Assembly (NCBI GenBank): GCA_013146195.2
Contig: CM028382.1
Location: forward strand, 53,598,430-53,662,429
Direction of reading: 5' to 3'
From: Codonopsis lanceolata
Taxonomy: Eukaryota; Streptophyta; Magnoliopsida; Asterales; Campanulaceae
DNA: 64,000 nucleotides
Each line of letters starts with the position of its first letter. The stretch's first letter is position 1. This document shows positions 35,943 to 47,745 of this stretch, one piece after another. The notes beneath the pieces are model-generated. The model searched no databases. It was given only the letters and a program-made list of their open reading frames with translations, and was not told the DNA's origin. The position numbers and the translations under genes are program-made.

Positions 35943-37446
35943 ATGGCGGAAAATGGAATTAATGGCGGCAGTGGCAGTCATAGGGAGGAGGTGCATCCGA
36001 ATCCTAGCCTTAATCAAGTAGCTGGGAATAATGTTCCTCCACCTCATGATGCACGCCACCAACTCAATAAGAGGCGCGGGGTTGATTCATTGGCTCGGAG
36101 TGCTGAAGCAGCAGTCGGATTAGCCCATGAATTTCGAGAGGAGGCTCTGCGTCAACGAGCCATTTATTTGGGTCAGATGCACCAGCTTAACTTACAATTG
36201 ATCGCAATGGGTAAGCCACCATTGCCTATCGAGCTGGATCCCTTACCAGCCTTGTCAGCTCCGAGTCAGGCGGCGGGTGTTTCTCGCACTGGCGGTAATC
36301 AGATGAATCCTCTGGTTGTTCACTCTCAGCCACGAGCACAGGGAACTAGGGGGCGCGAGCAACCGGAGGGTAGTAAAGCTAGCCACATAATTGTACCTAG
36401 TGTTCATTCCAGGTTGGGACCACGAGTTGGAGAGGATTCAGCCCAATCTCGACGACGTCGACGACGTTCGCCTTCACCGCCAAGGTCACATGCTCGCAGG
36501 CTCCGTTCACCTTCTCTACGACGATCTCATGCTCGTAGTCGTCGTTCGCGGTCACCGAGGGGATCTTATGTTCATCGACGTAGAACTCCCTCTTCTAGGC
36601 GATCTCAAAATTCTCATTATTCTCAAGGAAGAAAGGACCTGCATCAACCAGCTATACCAGCTGCGCAGCTTGCTGGGGCGCCTCAGGTTCAGGTGGCGTA
36701 GGCCGTGGGGGCTCTTCAAGCCGCTGCGGCTATGGGACCCCCACAGGCCCCTCTTATGCCTACGGTACAGCCTCAGCCCGGGGGTGGTTTGCCTGCAGCC
36801 ATAAATATGCAGGATTTCGAGGAATTGAAACGTCGAATGGAAGCTTGGGAGCAAGGCAAGGCTCTAGATGGTAATTTCTTGGGTACGTACGCTGGCAGTT
36901 AGCCCTTGGATTGAGAATGCTCCACCAGCACAGGGGCTTATATTTCCAAATATTAAGGAGTATACGGGCAAAACTAAGGCGAGAGACTGGTTGATGTCTT
37001 TTGAATCGCAAATCGGCCTGGTGACTTCAGATGAGGCTCTGAAGATTAGGGCTTTCGTTGGCGCCTTGCAGGGGAAAGCTCTAGCTTGGATGGGGGCATT
37101 GCCACGGCGCTCAATTAATAATTGGGCTGATCTGCGAGCAAAGTTCTTGGCAGATTTTGGAACGGCGGGCACACTGGCAAAGACAAGGGCCGACTTGTCC
37201 AAGGTGAAGCAAGGGGCACATGAGTCTACAGCGAGCTATCTCGAACGCTTCACTAAGGTGCTAGAGCAAGTTCCAGGGTTGACCGAGCAAGAGGTAACCT
37301 TATGCTTTGAGACTGGTTTGCTTAAAGGTGAGGGTGGTTTGCGATCAGAGTTGAGCATGCGTGAGCCAAAGACGCAAGCGGAAATGCTCATGCTAGCACA
37401 GAAGTGGTATGCCGGGGAGACGGCAAAAAAAGAGAAGAAGAAGTAG
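35943..37446 (+). pseudogene. Gag of the Tat element (frameshifted, two amber stops)
   Basis: ATG at 35943 (MAENGINGGSGSH). An Arg/Ser-rich block at 36440-36610 repeats RRSPSPPRSHARR-like units. A TAG lies at 36699. A one-base shift near 36890 moves the frame, and the capsid-type retrotrans_gag domain follows: ARDWLMSFESQIG, ALQGKALAWMGALP, WADLRAKFLADFG, ESTASYLERFTKV. A TAG at 37444 follows a KEKKKK tail. Gag would form the particle that packages the RNA. The RS-like region is unusual for Gag. An upstream in-frame extension over the PBS (from 35862) has only a TTG start and is unlikely. Confidence 0.8.
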
Positions 37447-40400
37447 AGTGGTGAAGCTGTGGGAAATTCTAAGGGGAATGGTCAGGCAGGAAGTGGAGGC
37501 TACAACAAAAGCAAGTCCAGATATGATCGACCAAAGGAATTTCTTCGTGAATCAGATTTGACTCCACTCAACACGTTGCGCGAAGACATCATGTATGAGA
37601 TAAGGAATGAGCTTCCTAATCCACCTCGCATGAATCCGGCGACTGCAGGCGTAAGGGATCAGACGAAGCGGTGTGCCTATCACGATGATTATGGGCACAC
37701 TACGGAAGAATGCTGGCCGTTGAAGAAGGCCATTCAGAAGTTGATCAATGAGGGGCGGTTAGATCGCTTTAAGCGAGATGGAGGCAACAGAGGGAATGCT
37801 CCCAGGCGAGAAGCCCCGCCGATCAGGGGGGTGATTAATGTTATAATGGATGAAGAGCCTACACCGACTCAGCTCGGAAAACAAATATATTCTTTGTCCA
37901 AAGCGGTGGATCGACCTGCTACTTTGCAAGATGGAGAACAAGCCATTCAGTTTACTCGCAGCGAGCTGGCGAGTAGTGTTGCAGGCGAGCAGTCCTTGAT
38001 AGTTTCAGCATTAGTGGATGGCTGGGTCGTGCACATGATTTTGGTGGACACAGGGGCATGCCGAGATGTGATGTACTATTCTTGCTTCCAGGGGCTTGAG
38101 TTGAGTGATGATCGGTTGAAGCCGTATGCAGGGGCATTGGAAGGATTTACCAATCATAAGGTCCCCGTCAAAGGTACAGTCGAGCTAGAGGTGTTCATCG
38201 GTGAGGGGAACCGAACGCGAGCAGAAAAGATCACTTTTATTGTGATCGATTTGAAGTCCCCTTACAATATAATCCTGGGTGTGCCGAGCATGGCAAAGTT
38301 TCAAATGGTAGCGTCCATTCCACATCAGCGAGCAAAGTTTTATACAGATGGGGGAATAGGAGTGTTGAGGAGCCAGCCCAGATCCGTGCTTGAATATGTG
38401 CGGGATAGCCAGAGGAAGAAACAGAAGTTGACATTGGAAGATGGCGATCAGAAGATAACTGTCAGTACTAAGGAGACGACTCAAGTGACTGTAGGGCCGT
38501 CTGTGATCGCTACGATGTATGAAGATCCAGAAGTAGATGCGAGCACCATGCCAACATTGAAGTCGGGGGAGCAGAGTGGGAATGAAATGGTTATGGGTAC
38601 GACCGTGAGCCAGATTGACGTTGAGAACAGTTCATCCTTGCCGACACTGAAGTCGGGGGAACAAGCTGAACAACGAGATGAAATTGCTGCGAAAGGCATT
38701 GACAATCCTTTGCCGACATTGACGTTGGGGGAATTTGAAGAACAAACCGAGGTCATGGAAGTAGACCAGCTCGATAACGTTGAGGATCGAGCAGAAGAAG
38801 ATGAGAAGGTGGAGTGTGACACGCTCCAAATGCGAGATGAGCCAGAGTTCACGGCTCAAGACGAGCTCGAGGAGGTGATTATCAATTCTGCCTACCCCGA
38901 GCAGAAAATAAAGATTGGTAAAGCTTTATCAGCAGAGGCTCGAGCGAGTTTAATCAAGCAACTCCAGGACAGCTTGGATGTTTTCGCTTGGCGGCCAGAA
39001 GACATGCAGGGGGTCAGTGAAATGGTGGCCTTGCACCGACTCAATGTGGACCCATCCTTCCGACCAATCCAGCAGCGACCTAGGGTTTACTCGGTGGAAA
39101 AGGATCAAGCGATCAGGGAAGAGGTCGAAAAGCTGCTTAAGGCTGACATAATTGAGGAGATACATTACCCAACTTGGTTGGCTAATGTAGTTATGGTAAA
39201 GAAGTCCAACGGTAAGTGGCGAATGTGTGTGGATTTCACAGATTTGAATAAGGCCTGCCCGAAGGACTGTTACCCTTTGCCCAGGATTGACAAGTTGGTG
39301 GATGCTATTGCGGGGTTCGAGCTTCTCAGTTTCATTGATGCCTACTTCGGGTATCACCAAGTAAAGATGAATGAGCAGGATAAGGCTTTGACAGCTTTCC
39401 GAGCAGCAGGGGGGCTCTACTGTTACAAGATGATGCCATTCGGTTTGAAGAATGCAGGAGCTACATACTAGAGAATGGTAAACAGGGTCTTTAGTTCGCA
39501 GCTCGGGAGGAATGTTGAAGCTTATATAGATGATATGGTGGTCAAAACTACAGGGCGTGAGCATACAGTGGATCTGGGCGAGACCTTTGCCAATCTCAGG
39601 AAAAATAGTATGAAGTTAAACCCGAGCAAATGTGTGTTTGGGGTAAAGGCAGGCAAGTTCCTCGGTTTTATGGTGACTGAAAGGGGCATCGAGGCTAATC
39701 CTGAGAAAATCAAGGCGTCGATCACCATGAAGCTTCCTCGCTGTGTAAAGGATGTACAAAGGCTCAATGGCAGGGTGATAGCCCTTGGTCGTTTTATTTT
39801 TAGATCAGCAGAAAGGTGCTTGCCTTTCTTCAAAGTTCTTCGTGGAAATAAGGGGTTTGAATGGACGCCTGAGTGTCAAAAGGCTTTCGAAGACTTGGTG
39901 AAATATTTAGGAAGTCCTCCTCTGTTGAGCAGCCCGGTCTTCGGGGAAAAGTTGTTTATTTATCTAGCAGTTACCGAGCAGGCAGTAGCCGCTGTCCTGG
40001 TTAGGGAAGAGAGCAATGTCCAAAAGCCTGTTTATTATGTCTCAAAAGCCCTCACTGATGTAGAGGGAAGATATTTTAATGCAGAAAAATTGGCTTATTC
40101 GCTTGTTGTTGCTGCTCGGAAACTTCGAGCTTATTTTTCTGCGCATTCGATTGTTGTGTATACTGATTTGCCTTTGAGAAAGATTTTGCACAAGCCGACA
40201 CTTCGGTCGCCTACTCACTGGTCGATCGAGTTGACTGAGTTTGATATTGATTATCAACCTCGGCGAGCAATCAAGGCACAGGCTTTAGCAGATTTTGTGG
40301 CTGAAACAAGTTTTAAGGATTTTGGCGAGGAAAAAACACCATCTAAAGCGACATCGGCGCGTGTTCCAGACCCAAAACCACGACCAGAGTATTGTTGGGA

Positions 40401-41202
40401 GCTTCATGTTGATGGCTCAGCTAGCAGATTTGGAAGTGGTGCCGGGTTGGTGTTAGTCCCACCCGAGCAAGATGTAGAATTTGAGAAAGCATTGCGCTTC
40501 AAATTTCCAGCCTCTAACAATCAATCCGAGTATGAGGCATTGATTGCCGGGCTTGAGCTCGCGCAGGATATAGGAGTGCGAGCACTGGTTGTGTATTGTG
40601 ATTCCTAGTTGGTGGTGAATCAAGTTAGGGGCGATTATGCGGTCCACCATCCGATCTTGGTTCGTTATTGTGCGATGGTGAAAGAAATTTTAAAAGATTT
40701 TGATTACTGGGAGCTGGTGAGGATTGCTCGGGAAGATAACATGTGGGCTGATTATTTGTCGAAGATGGCTGAGGATGAAATTCAGTCCTTGCATCCTGGA
40801 GTCATAATCGAGCATCTGGACGTTCCTGTTATTGAAAAGGAGGCGATCATGGATATTGAGCCGGCTCCAAAATGTTGGATTGATGATCTTCAGGCTTACA
40901 TCGAGCAAGGGGTGTTACCTGAGGACAAAAAGGAGGCTAGAACCATCCAGAAGCGATCATGCCGCTATGTCATTTTGGATAACATTCTTTATCGGAGATC
41001 TCACACCCGACCTTTGTTGAGATGTGTGCGACCAGAAATGACAGAAGAAATCTTGGGAGAGGTGCATGAAGGCAAATGTGGAGGTCATCCTAGTCAGAGG
41101 TCATTGGCCGAAAAAGTCTTGGCAGCGGGGTTCTATTGGATAACACTGAGGCGAGATGCCGAGATGTATGTTCGCCGATGCGACAAATGTCAGCGTTACT
41201 GA
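37447..41202 (+). pseudogene. Pol of the Tat element: zinc knuckle, protease, RT, RNase H, second RNase H, integrase N-terminus
   Basis: Same frame as the capsid part. Zinc knuckle CAYHDDYGHTTEEC (about 37674). Aspartic protease MILVDTGACRDVMYY (about 38035). RT with KWRMCVDFTDLNKACPKD, YHQVKMNEQDK, MPFGLKNAGATY and catalytic AYIDDMVVK (39515-39545). RNase H-like connection YFNAEKLAYSLVVAARK. A second RNase H with all four acidic residues: HVDGSA, NNQSEYEAL, YCDS, REDNMWADYL. Integrase zinc finger HEGKCGGH...CDKCQRY (to 41199). TAG stops interrupt at 39469 (in ATY-Q-RMVN) and 40606 (in CDS-Q-LVVN), both where family members have Gln. The frame is then split by the solo LTR at 41200. An acidic linker between protease and RT holds a triple repeat of PTLKSGEQ-like units (38549-38735). 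Confidence 0.9.
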
Positions 41203-42626
41203 TGGGAACCCAAAAGTGCGATAAAATTAGCCGGTTTTATGATTTATTTTAGAGCAAAATATTACACTTTTGGTTGGTTTTTGTGCTGATTATGATGTAG
41301 GTACACAGGAGGCTGCAAAAGAGGAAAGTGCTGGATTCAGGCAAAGAGGGAAAACTTGGGATGTCACATGGGCATGTGATATCCACAGTTTCGGAGCTGA
41401 GCTGGGGCTAGTCACTGAAGTTTCAAGCAGACCTTTTAGACAGCTTAGACAATACGCTTATTTTTTCGCCTAAATTCAGTTTATATATTGAATGAACATG
41501 CTAATTTGCAAGTAGTGGGGTTTTGAGAAGTTATTGGTAGTTTTAAAACTACCAAGTAGTGGTGTAAGTGGGAGACAAGAGTCATATTTATGTATGGATT
41601 TTCTGAAAGGAAGAGGAGAATTCGGCCAGAAGGAAAAGAGATTTTTTAGGCAGTAACATGGGAGGCATCAAGCAGTAGCTTGGAGGTAGAGAAAAGTCAC
41701 TAACAAAGGCTAGGAGAGAAGTGTAGGGAACTTGAATTCTTCTTGTAAGTTCATAACTTGCTGGGAACAAAACTCTTGTTATTTTTGTAAGTTGTTTTAA
41801 TTAATTATGTTTACTAGCTAAGTTACTTCTTCCAGTCAATGAGAGATTAAGTCTCAAGCATTTTACTTTTGTGAGATCTAATAGATTTAATTCTTGTTTT
41901 ATTTACAAATATTTGTTCGTTCTCCGTTTAACACGTTGGAAGATTGTTATGTCTAATTAATGTTTGTGGCCAGAATATTAATTAACATAATAATCTAAAG
42001 CTAGTTAACGTCGTTGATCCGTAATTGTCCTCGGTCTTAACAAAGTGGCAAGTAATACACCTTTTAGGCATCACAAGCATAATCGGACCGTATTACGGGT
42101 ACGGATGATCATTGTTACATGATATTGCTTCAATACACATGGCTCTGAATCGGGTCTCTCGCTTCTTAATGCAACCGAGTTATTAAATCTTACGAGCGTC
42201 TCGGAGGTTGTAACTCGGTTAGACGGTAATTAACGAGCGTCTCTTAATTATCAATACGGTAAGGAGAGATTGAGTGTTAGGCGTTCGTCGACACTTTTAA
42301 CTGGTTTATTTGAAATCCAACAAGATATTTTTGCATCGATGATCAGAAATAAAATGCTAGACGAAATTGAATCATTGGCTGGAATTTTATTGAATTAAGT
42401 CAAGCATTAATCTGTTAGTTTAATTAAAAGCATTAATTTTTAGTTAATTAGTTAATTAGTTTATTTTTTTTAGTTAATTAAAAAATATAATTTCATATGC
42501 ATTATTTACTTAGTAAAATTCTAAAAAGGAATAAGTACAACGTTCCCTGTGGATACGATCCCGACTTACCTTATACTCATTATTAGGGAAGTAGGTGAAT
42601 TAATTTTGACGAATTGACACTCGTCA
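41200..42626. mobile_element. Solo LTR inserted in integrase, 1427 bp, TSD GTTAC
   Basis: TGATGGGAACCC to ACACTCGTCA, flanked by perfect GTTAC copies (41195-41199 and 42627-42631). Removing the insert plus one TSD restores the integrase frame exactly (CQRY continuing ADIPRLPS). The right-hand text 'ttccctgtggatacgatccc' is typical of U5 ends of Athila/Tat-type gypsy LTRs. No internal DNA remains. Confidence 0.93.
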
Positions 42627-42631
42627 GTTAC

Positions 42632-43550
42632 GCGGATATACCACGCTTGCCATCTACCGAGCAGACTCCAGTTATAGCTTCGTGGCCATTTGATATGTGG
42701 GGGATAGACTTAATTGGTCCATTTCCTGTTGCCCGATCAAAATTCAAGTATGCAGTGGTGGCTGTTGATTACTTCACTAAGTGGGTGGAGGCAAAGCCCC
42801 TGGCGACCATAAGTGAAGTTAATGTCATCGATTTTGTTCATGAACACATATGGTGCCGGTTTGGGGTCCCGCGAGCAATTGTGTCTGATCATGGGACTCA
42901 ATTCTCTAACAAGTTCACTAAGGCATGCGAGCAGATGAGGGTGAAGCATTGGCAATCATCGGTGGCATATCCTCAAGGCAATGGGCAGACTGAGGCTGCA
43001 AATAAACAAATTCTACATGTTTTGAAGCGAAATTTGGAGCATAAGTCAGGCAGATGGGTAGACGAGTTGCCTTCAGCCTTGTGGGCGGTTAGAACGACAG
43101 TCCGGGGTCCAACAGGAGAAACAACTTTTTCTTTGGCTTATGGGGCCGATGCTATGGCTCCGGTGGAGATGTATCTGCCTACTCATAGGGTTTTAAATTA
43201 TGACGTTGAGTCCAATAACACAGCCCGGGCAGCTGATTTGGATTTGTTGGAGGAAAAACGGTTGGAAGCTAAGATGAGGATGGCTAATTATAAGCAGCGA
43301 GCAAAGGCCCACCACGATAAAAGGGTTCGTGGTAGGTCGTTTGCTGCGGGGGACTGGGTCCTCCGTAAGATTGAGGCAACGGGTCATCGAGCTGAGTGGG
43401 GAAAGCTTTCACCAAATTGGGAAGGGTCTTTTCAGATTTCTAGGATAATTAAGAAAGGCACTTACATGTTGCGAACAGAGGATGGTGACGAGCTGAAACA
43501 TCCATGACATGCGGATCATTTGAAGAAATACTATTGGTAATCGACTTGCA
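42632..43550 (+). pseudogene. Integrase core and C-terminus of the Tat element
   Basis: DDE core: FDMWGIDLIGPF (first Asp), CRFGVPRAIVSDHGTQFSN (second Asp), NGQTEAANKQ (Glu). The C-terminal domain continues FAAGDWVLRK and SPNWEGSFQI. A TGA at 43505 replaces the Trp expected in KHP-W-HADHL, after which the frame continues to KKYYW and a natural stop near 43540. There is no chromodomain, consistent with the Tat lineage. The initial residues come from the solo LTR edge and are not integrase. Confidence 0.9.
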
Positions 43551-43629
43551 ATATGTAATTCTTTGATCCTTTCGTATGGTAAATAATAATGGTGAAACTC
43601 GATTAGCCTTTCAATTTTATATTTGGAAG

Positions 43630-43880
43630 TTGGTCTTCGAGTTGTTTTTATTGCTTTCTCGATTATTCCCTTTGACGAGCATGGGATTGTTCTTGCTCGC
43701 CCAAAGGGTTGATGTTCGAGTTGGATTTTTATCTCGATTACTCTCTTTAGCGAGCATAAATTGTCTATGCTCGCGAAAAGAGTTGGTGTTCGAGATAATG
43801 AGTTTCCCTGTGTATTCGATTATTCTCTTTTTTTGGGCATAAAGGGCTTTATGCGCATGAAAAGGGTTGATGTTCAAATA
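43630..43880. repeat. Three tandem hairpin units after integrase
   Basis: Units of about 75-84 bp begin with GTTCGAG at about 43634, 43715 and 43789, and the run ends at GTTCAAAT (43873). Each contains an inverted repeat: ccctttgacgagcatggg with its complement, ctctttagcgagcata with tatgctcgcg-aaaagag, and ctttttttgggcataaagg with its complement. Stems drift while pairing is kept. Position between pol and the antisense ORF fits the tandem-repeat zone seen in Tat/Ogre elements. Confidence 0.75.
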
Positions 43881-44079
43881 GGGATGGTGTAGTGGTTTTT
43901 GTTGGTAAATGAAGTTTTGCTCGAAAGAGGGGTTAAACAGGTCAAAGTTAAAGCAAGGAAATGGAAGCATTCAATCAACAAGTGAAGCAAGTAATAGAAT
44001 ATTACAAACATTAAAGATAAATTGTGTTTGAGATCAAGGCACGGAGGCCAGAAAGGCACACAGGCCATAACAGTATTTT

Positions 44080-46713
44080 TAAGCACTCGGAGCAGCATTG
44101 TTATTATGTGTTGTTGGTGTTGGTTCGTCGGTTCCTTCGGTTGTTGCTTCCAGGATTGTAACTTCGTCCTCAGCTGGGTCAGGAGCATTTTCATCTGTTG
44201 ATGGGGGAGCTTGAGACCCCCAGATTTGGGTCATTAACTCGATAACGGTGGGGTTGGTGACAGGAGGCGCATTCCATGGAGACAGGCCCTTCTCGATATC
44301 TGCTTCGGCCAGTGATTCCAATTCATCTTCGTTGAAGAGCACGAGGGCATGACCAGGGCGGGCAGATGGGCTGAATAATGGATTGGCACCCCACTCAGCG
44401 AGTTGCTCGGGTCGGATCTCCAGTCCGCTGCAAGAAATCTGTCTTAAAATATGGTTCATACCTTGCAGGAAGAACGGATATGCTTCACCTTCCACGCAAC
44501 TCGCAAAGTCGTCAGAGTTCTTGTAATCCTCGATGATTTTTTGCTTTTGTTCTTCGCTCGTCAAAGAGCTGGTCTCCATCAACTTCTTCTTGAGATCGGC
44601 GACCATGGCGTTGGCTGCCTCCAAATCACTTTGGCTAGAACGAAGCTCTTTGCGCACTCCTGTTATATTATTTAAGGCTGTTTCCTCGGATTTTTTTGGA
44701 TAAGCTCAGCTGGGACTCCAAAGTTTTCTTCTCGGCCTCAAGCTGGGAGAGTTCAGTCACCTTGCTGGTGAGGTTTTCTTCGGTTGCTTTTAGTTCAGCT
44801 CGAATGTTGTTAACTTTTTCTTCGAGCTGGTTCTTTTCGCTGGTCAGAGCATTGTTGGCGTTGAGGTTGGTTATCAGGCGTTCATACATCAAGATCGATT
44901 TGTTGGCAATCTGCAAGAAAAGATGTTGTTCAAGAGAGAGGGAATGCAAGGAAAATAAGACTGTAGGAAGAAAGCATTACCTCAGTCATGCACATTCCCA
45001 TTTCGCCGATCAAGACAGAGCTCGCTTGATCGGTATACTTCTTTTGGACTCCACTGTGATGGAGTCGTTTCATCAGACCAAGGCCGATAGTGGCTTGAAA
45101 ACCACTCCGTTTGTTGATGTTGACATTGTTGAGGTCGGGCACATTGGCAAGCTCTCTAATGAGTGCAGCAGCTTTTGGTTGGTCGTCGGGCATGACAAAA
45201 TTTTCCTTCTGCCAGGATGGGATGACTTCCTCGATTGCAGCCTTCTCTGCTCGGCGCCTTGATCTTCTTGGGCTTTCACTTGGTTCTATGACAATGACAG
45301 GTGAGGGGGTTGGATAAACCCTTTGAGTAGTGGGAGTTGGTGCTGCTGTTGTGGAAGGCTGGCTAGTTTCGGTTGTTGGCGCTTAGTTCCCCGGCTACTG
45401 GTGTTAGCCGACGCACTAAGATTGACAGGTTGGGTTGAGAGGTGCTTGGCTCGTTTGTTTGAGCTCTTCTTGGCGGCTTGCATAAACTTGCTAACGTCAG
45501 TTAATTGCCTCATATCTGCACAAGATAAAAAGAGCGTTGAAGAGAAGAAAACATAGATTTGCAAGTCTATTAAAAAGAAGAAAAGATGCAATCGAAGTGT
45601 TAACCGGTCAGCGAGAAAGAAGGTCGGCAGAGAGTTCCAGTGCGAGCACATTGCTCGCACTCATTAGGAAATTTTTTCCCGTGACAAGAGCCCCAGTATG
45701 GATGAGGAGTTTCAGGATCAAGGACAACTCGAGGTTCAATTTCTTCTATGGGCAGGTAGGAGATTCCAGCCAGTCGAAGAAGAGTGAGGTCAGAGGTAAG
45801 AGTTCGCCAGTCAAGCACGAAGTCCTGTCCATCTCGCCCTTCTTTCGCTCCAAGTAGAGCCCTGAAAGCTTTAGCTATTCGAGGTTCGCCAGCTCGGTAA
45901 GCGTTTTTATCGTGCTCGGGGAGTCCATAGTCGGAGAGGTAAGGGGCAAAGGGCCAGCCGATGCTCGATTCAACGAGTAAAGCTTTTGAATCCCAACCAT
46001 CGACTTTGTTGGGTCCTTCATTGAGGAGTTTGAAGTAGTTGTGGTTCGACCGACTACTGATGCGACCAGACTTCTTGTCAAGGGAGAGAAGGAAGAATTT
46101 TCGAAACAAGGTCATGTCGGGTTCAAACCCGAGCGACCTGCACAAGCAACGGTGAAGGATACTAGAAATCTAACTGGTTAGGGTCAAGTCGCGAGGAGAG
46201 TATTGAGGCATTCGGTAATTCTACGATAAACGGATCAAGCGGGAGACGAAGTCCGACCAGAAAGAAGTCAAAATAGAATACCATGTTATCTCCTTGGAAG
46301 TTGTGGCCGTTGGTGTCGATGTCCAAGTCGAAAGCATGAACTCGGTAAAGCTTGGGGTCAATTCCTAGAGAATAGAACTAAGTGCTGACCTCTTCCTCAG
46401 AATTCAAATCCTCCCACCTGATTGAAGGGGGGGAATATGGGGTGACAGGAACAAACAAATTTTGGCTTGGCCCAGGTGGTTGACTGTTTAAACAGGGAGG
46501 AATTTTTGTTCGCACTGGTTCAGAAGGGTTATGGGAACCACCGTCTATAGTTTGCTCGCCCGATTGCGCAACTCTTCATCGGCGAGGAATCAATGTAGCT
46601 TCCTCTTGCTCGCTTTCTTCATAGCTTGAACTCGAGGATGGTGGGTCTTCTACTGAAGCTCCGTGGTCGTAACTCTGGCCTTCAATTTCCGATACAGTTT
46701 CCTCGCTAGACAT
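44080..46713 (-). pseudogene. Antisense ORF of the Tat element (gypsy-associated PF04195-like protein), spliced
   Basis: ATG at 46713 (MSSEETVSEIEG, acidic/Ser-rich). A domain with FFLVGLRLPLDPFIVELPN and RCLCRSLGFEPDMTLFRKFF follows, like the 'putative gypsy type transposon' family found antisense in Tat elements. Introns: about 45598-45516 (donor gttaac, acceptor tgtgcag) and about 44979-44910 (gtaatg to ttgcag). The last exons form a coiled coil (NALTSEKNQLEEKVNN, LEAEKKTLESQLSLSKK) and an acidic tail to TAA at 44080. Defects: TGA after LIPRR (about 46576), TAG near 46377, and frameshifts near 46165, 45390 and at an A7 run near 44695. The acceptor at 46715 just before the ATG implies a 5'-leader intron whose donor is at 47921. 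Function of these proteins is unknown. Confidence 0.75.
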
Positions 46714-46790
46714 CCTACAGGAAGAGGAATCAGGAAGTACAGGTTAAACATTGACCGGGTGGGAAACGACGACATAAGTGAAATTGACTA
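46714..46790 (-). other. 3' half of the antisense ORF's leader intron
   Basis: On the minus strand this ends in a pyrimidine-rich run and CTGTAG directly before GATG, a good acceptor, with no donor before the LTR boundary at 46790. The five bases next to the LTR are GACTA. Confidence 0.65.
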
Positions 46791-47424
46791 TGATGCGTCC
46801 AAAATATTTCGGATGCACTGCAGAAGCCCAATCTGAACACCTGGCTTTCAACGTGTCCCTAAATCCTCAAAGCCCAACTCTGCAATAAGAATGAACAACC
46901 ATGAACTAGGCAGGGCACTCCTGCAGCGCCCTCCCAAGATAAGAATCGCACAAGATTCACCAAATGAGGAAACAATTTAGCAGAGTTTCAGCTAGAGAAT
47001 ATGATTGCGCGTACCATTCTCCTTCATTTCCCTAGGTTTTTATACCTGCCGGAGGACGTTACTGCTAGCAACTGTTAATAACCGCCCATAATGGTTAATA
47101 ACTACCCATGAATGATCGTGGCCTTCAATGACGGGCACATTAATTGGCCCATTAATGATAACGGTTTAAATGGAGAGTTTTCCGGACATAACTGTCCAGA
47201 ACTACAACTTAATCTTGCCCGACATAATCGCCCTCAATGTTTGCATCGGGCTTGCGAGCATCAGAAGTCCCGCTCATTGGTTAAGCCCCCAGCAGCAATT
47301 CATCTCGCTAAAGGCCAAGGCGATGACTCGCTTGCTCGGATAAGGGCTTTGCTCGCTTGCTCGGTTAAAATCCAAATGCTTGGCATGTGACTTATGGTTC
47401 GGGCCTATTGGGCCGGGCAGTTCA
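46791..47424 (-). mobile_element. 3' LTR of the Tat element, inverted
   Basis: TGATGCGTCC at 46791 is the reverse complement of the 5' LTR's last bases, and CAGTTCA at 47424 of its first. The LTR (634 bp) therefore lies antiparallel to the 5' LTR. It differs from it by scattered substitutions and small indels (several percent by eye). The sequence leaves the LTR exactly at its outer end; the GT-plus-PBS text that follows the 5' LTR is absent. Confidence 0.93.
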
Positions 47425-47440
47425 GTAGCCCCCTACTCCT
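47425..47440 (-). promoter_or_regulatory. Polypurine-like tract
   Basis: On the minus strand AAGGAGTAGGGGGCTAC precedes the LTR start TGAACTG. It is the likely plus-strand primer, which shows that this LTR is the 3' LTR of the element, turned round. Confidence 0.6.
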
Positions 47441-47745
47441 TGTTTCGCCGAGTATTCATGCTCGTGACGAGGAGGAGCTCAAAAAATTTCAAAGAGCACT
47501 TCCCAGAATAATCAAATCTTTCAAATACATGATTCAAATAATCCTGGAGCTAAAAATCTGAATGGACGGTTACCCAAAAGACACTTTAAAGAAGCGTTTC
47601 CTGAAAGTTTAAACCGTCAGCCGTCAGCCGCCAGCCCTGAAAAGACATGCCCAATTTTCCATGCTACATTAAATGCCGCCTCGTTCACAGCGCCGCGTTA
47701 TTCGAGCCCAATGATCCGTACTCTCCAACCGGCGGTTTTGTTGAG

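Noticed and set aside
36391..36854. Overlapping frames in the Gag Arg/Ser block
   Set aside because: Alternative frames of the same repeat-rich sequence without matching homologues.
38950..39564. 204-codon open frame on the minus strand
   Set aside because: It is the antisense shadow of the reverse transcriptase coding region and shows no domain of its own.
44451..45857. Plus-strand frames opposite the antisense gene
   Set aside because: Shadows of the spliced minus-strand gene; splice sites and domain text are on the minus strand.
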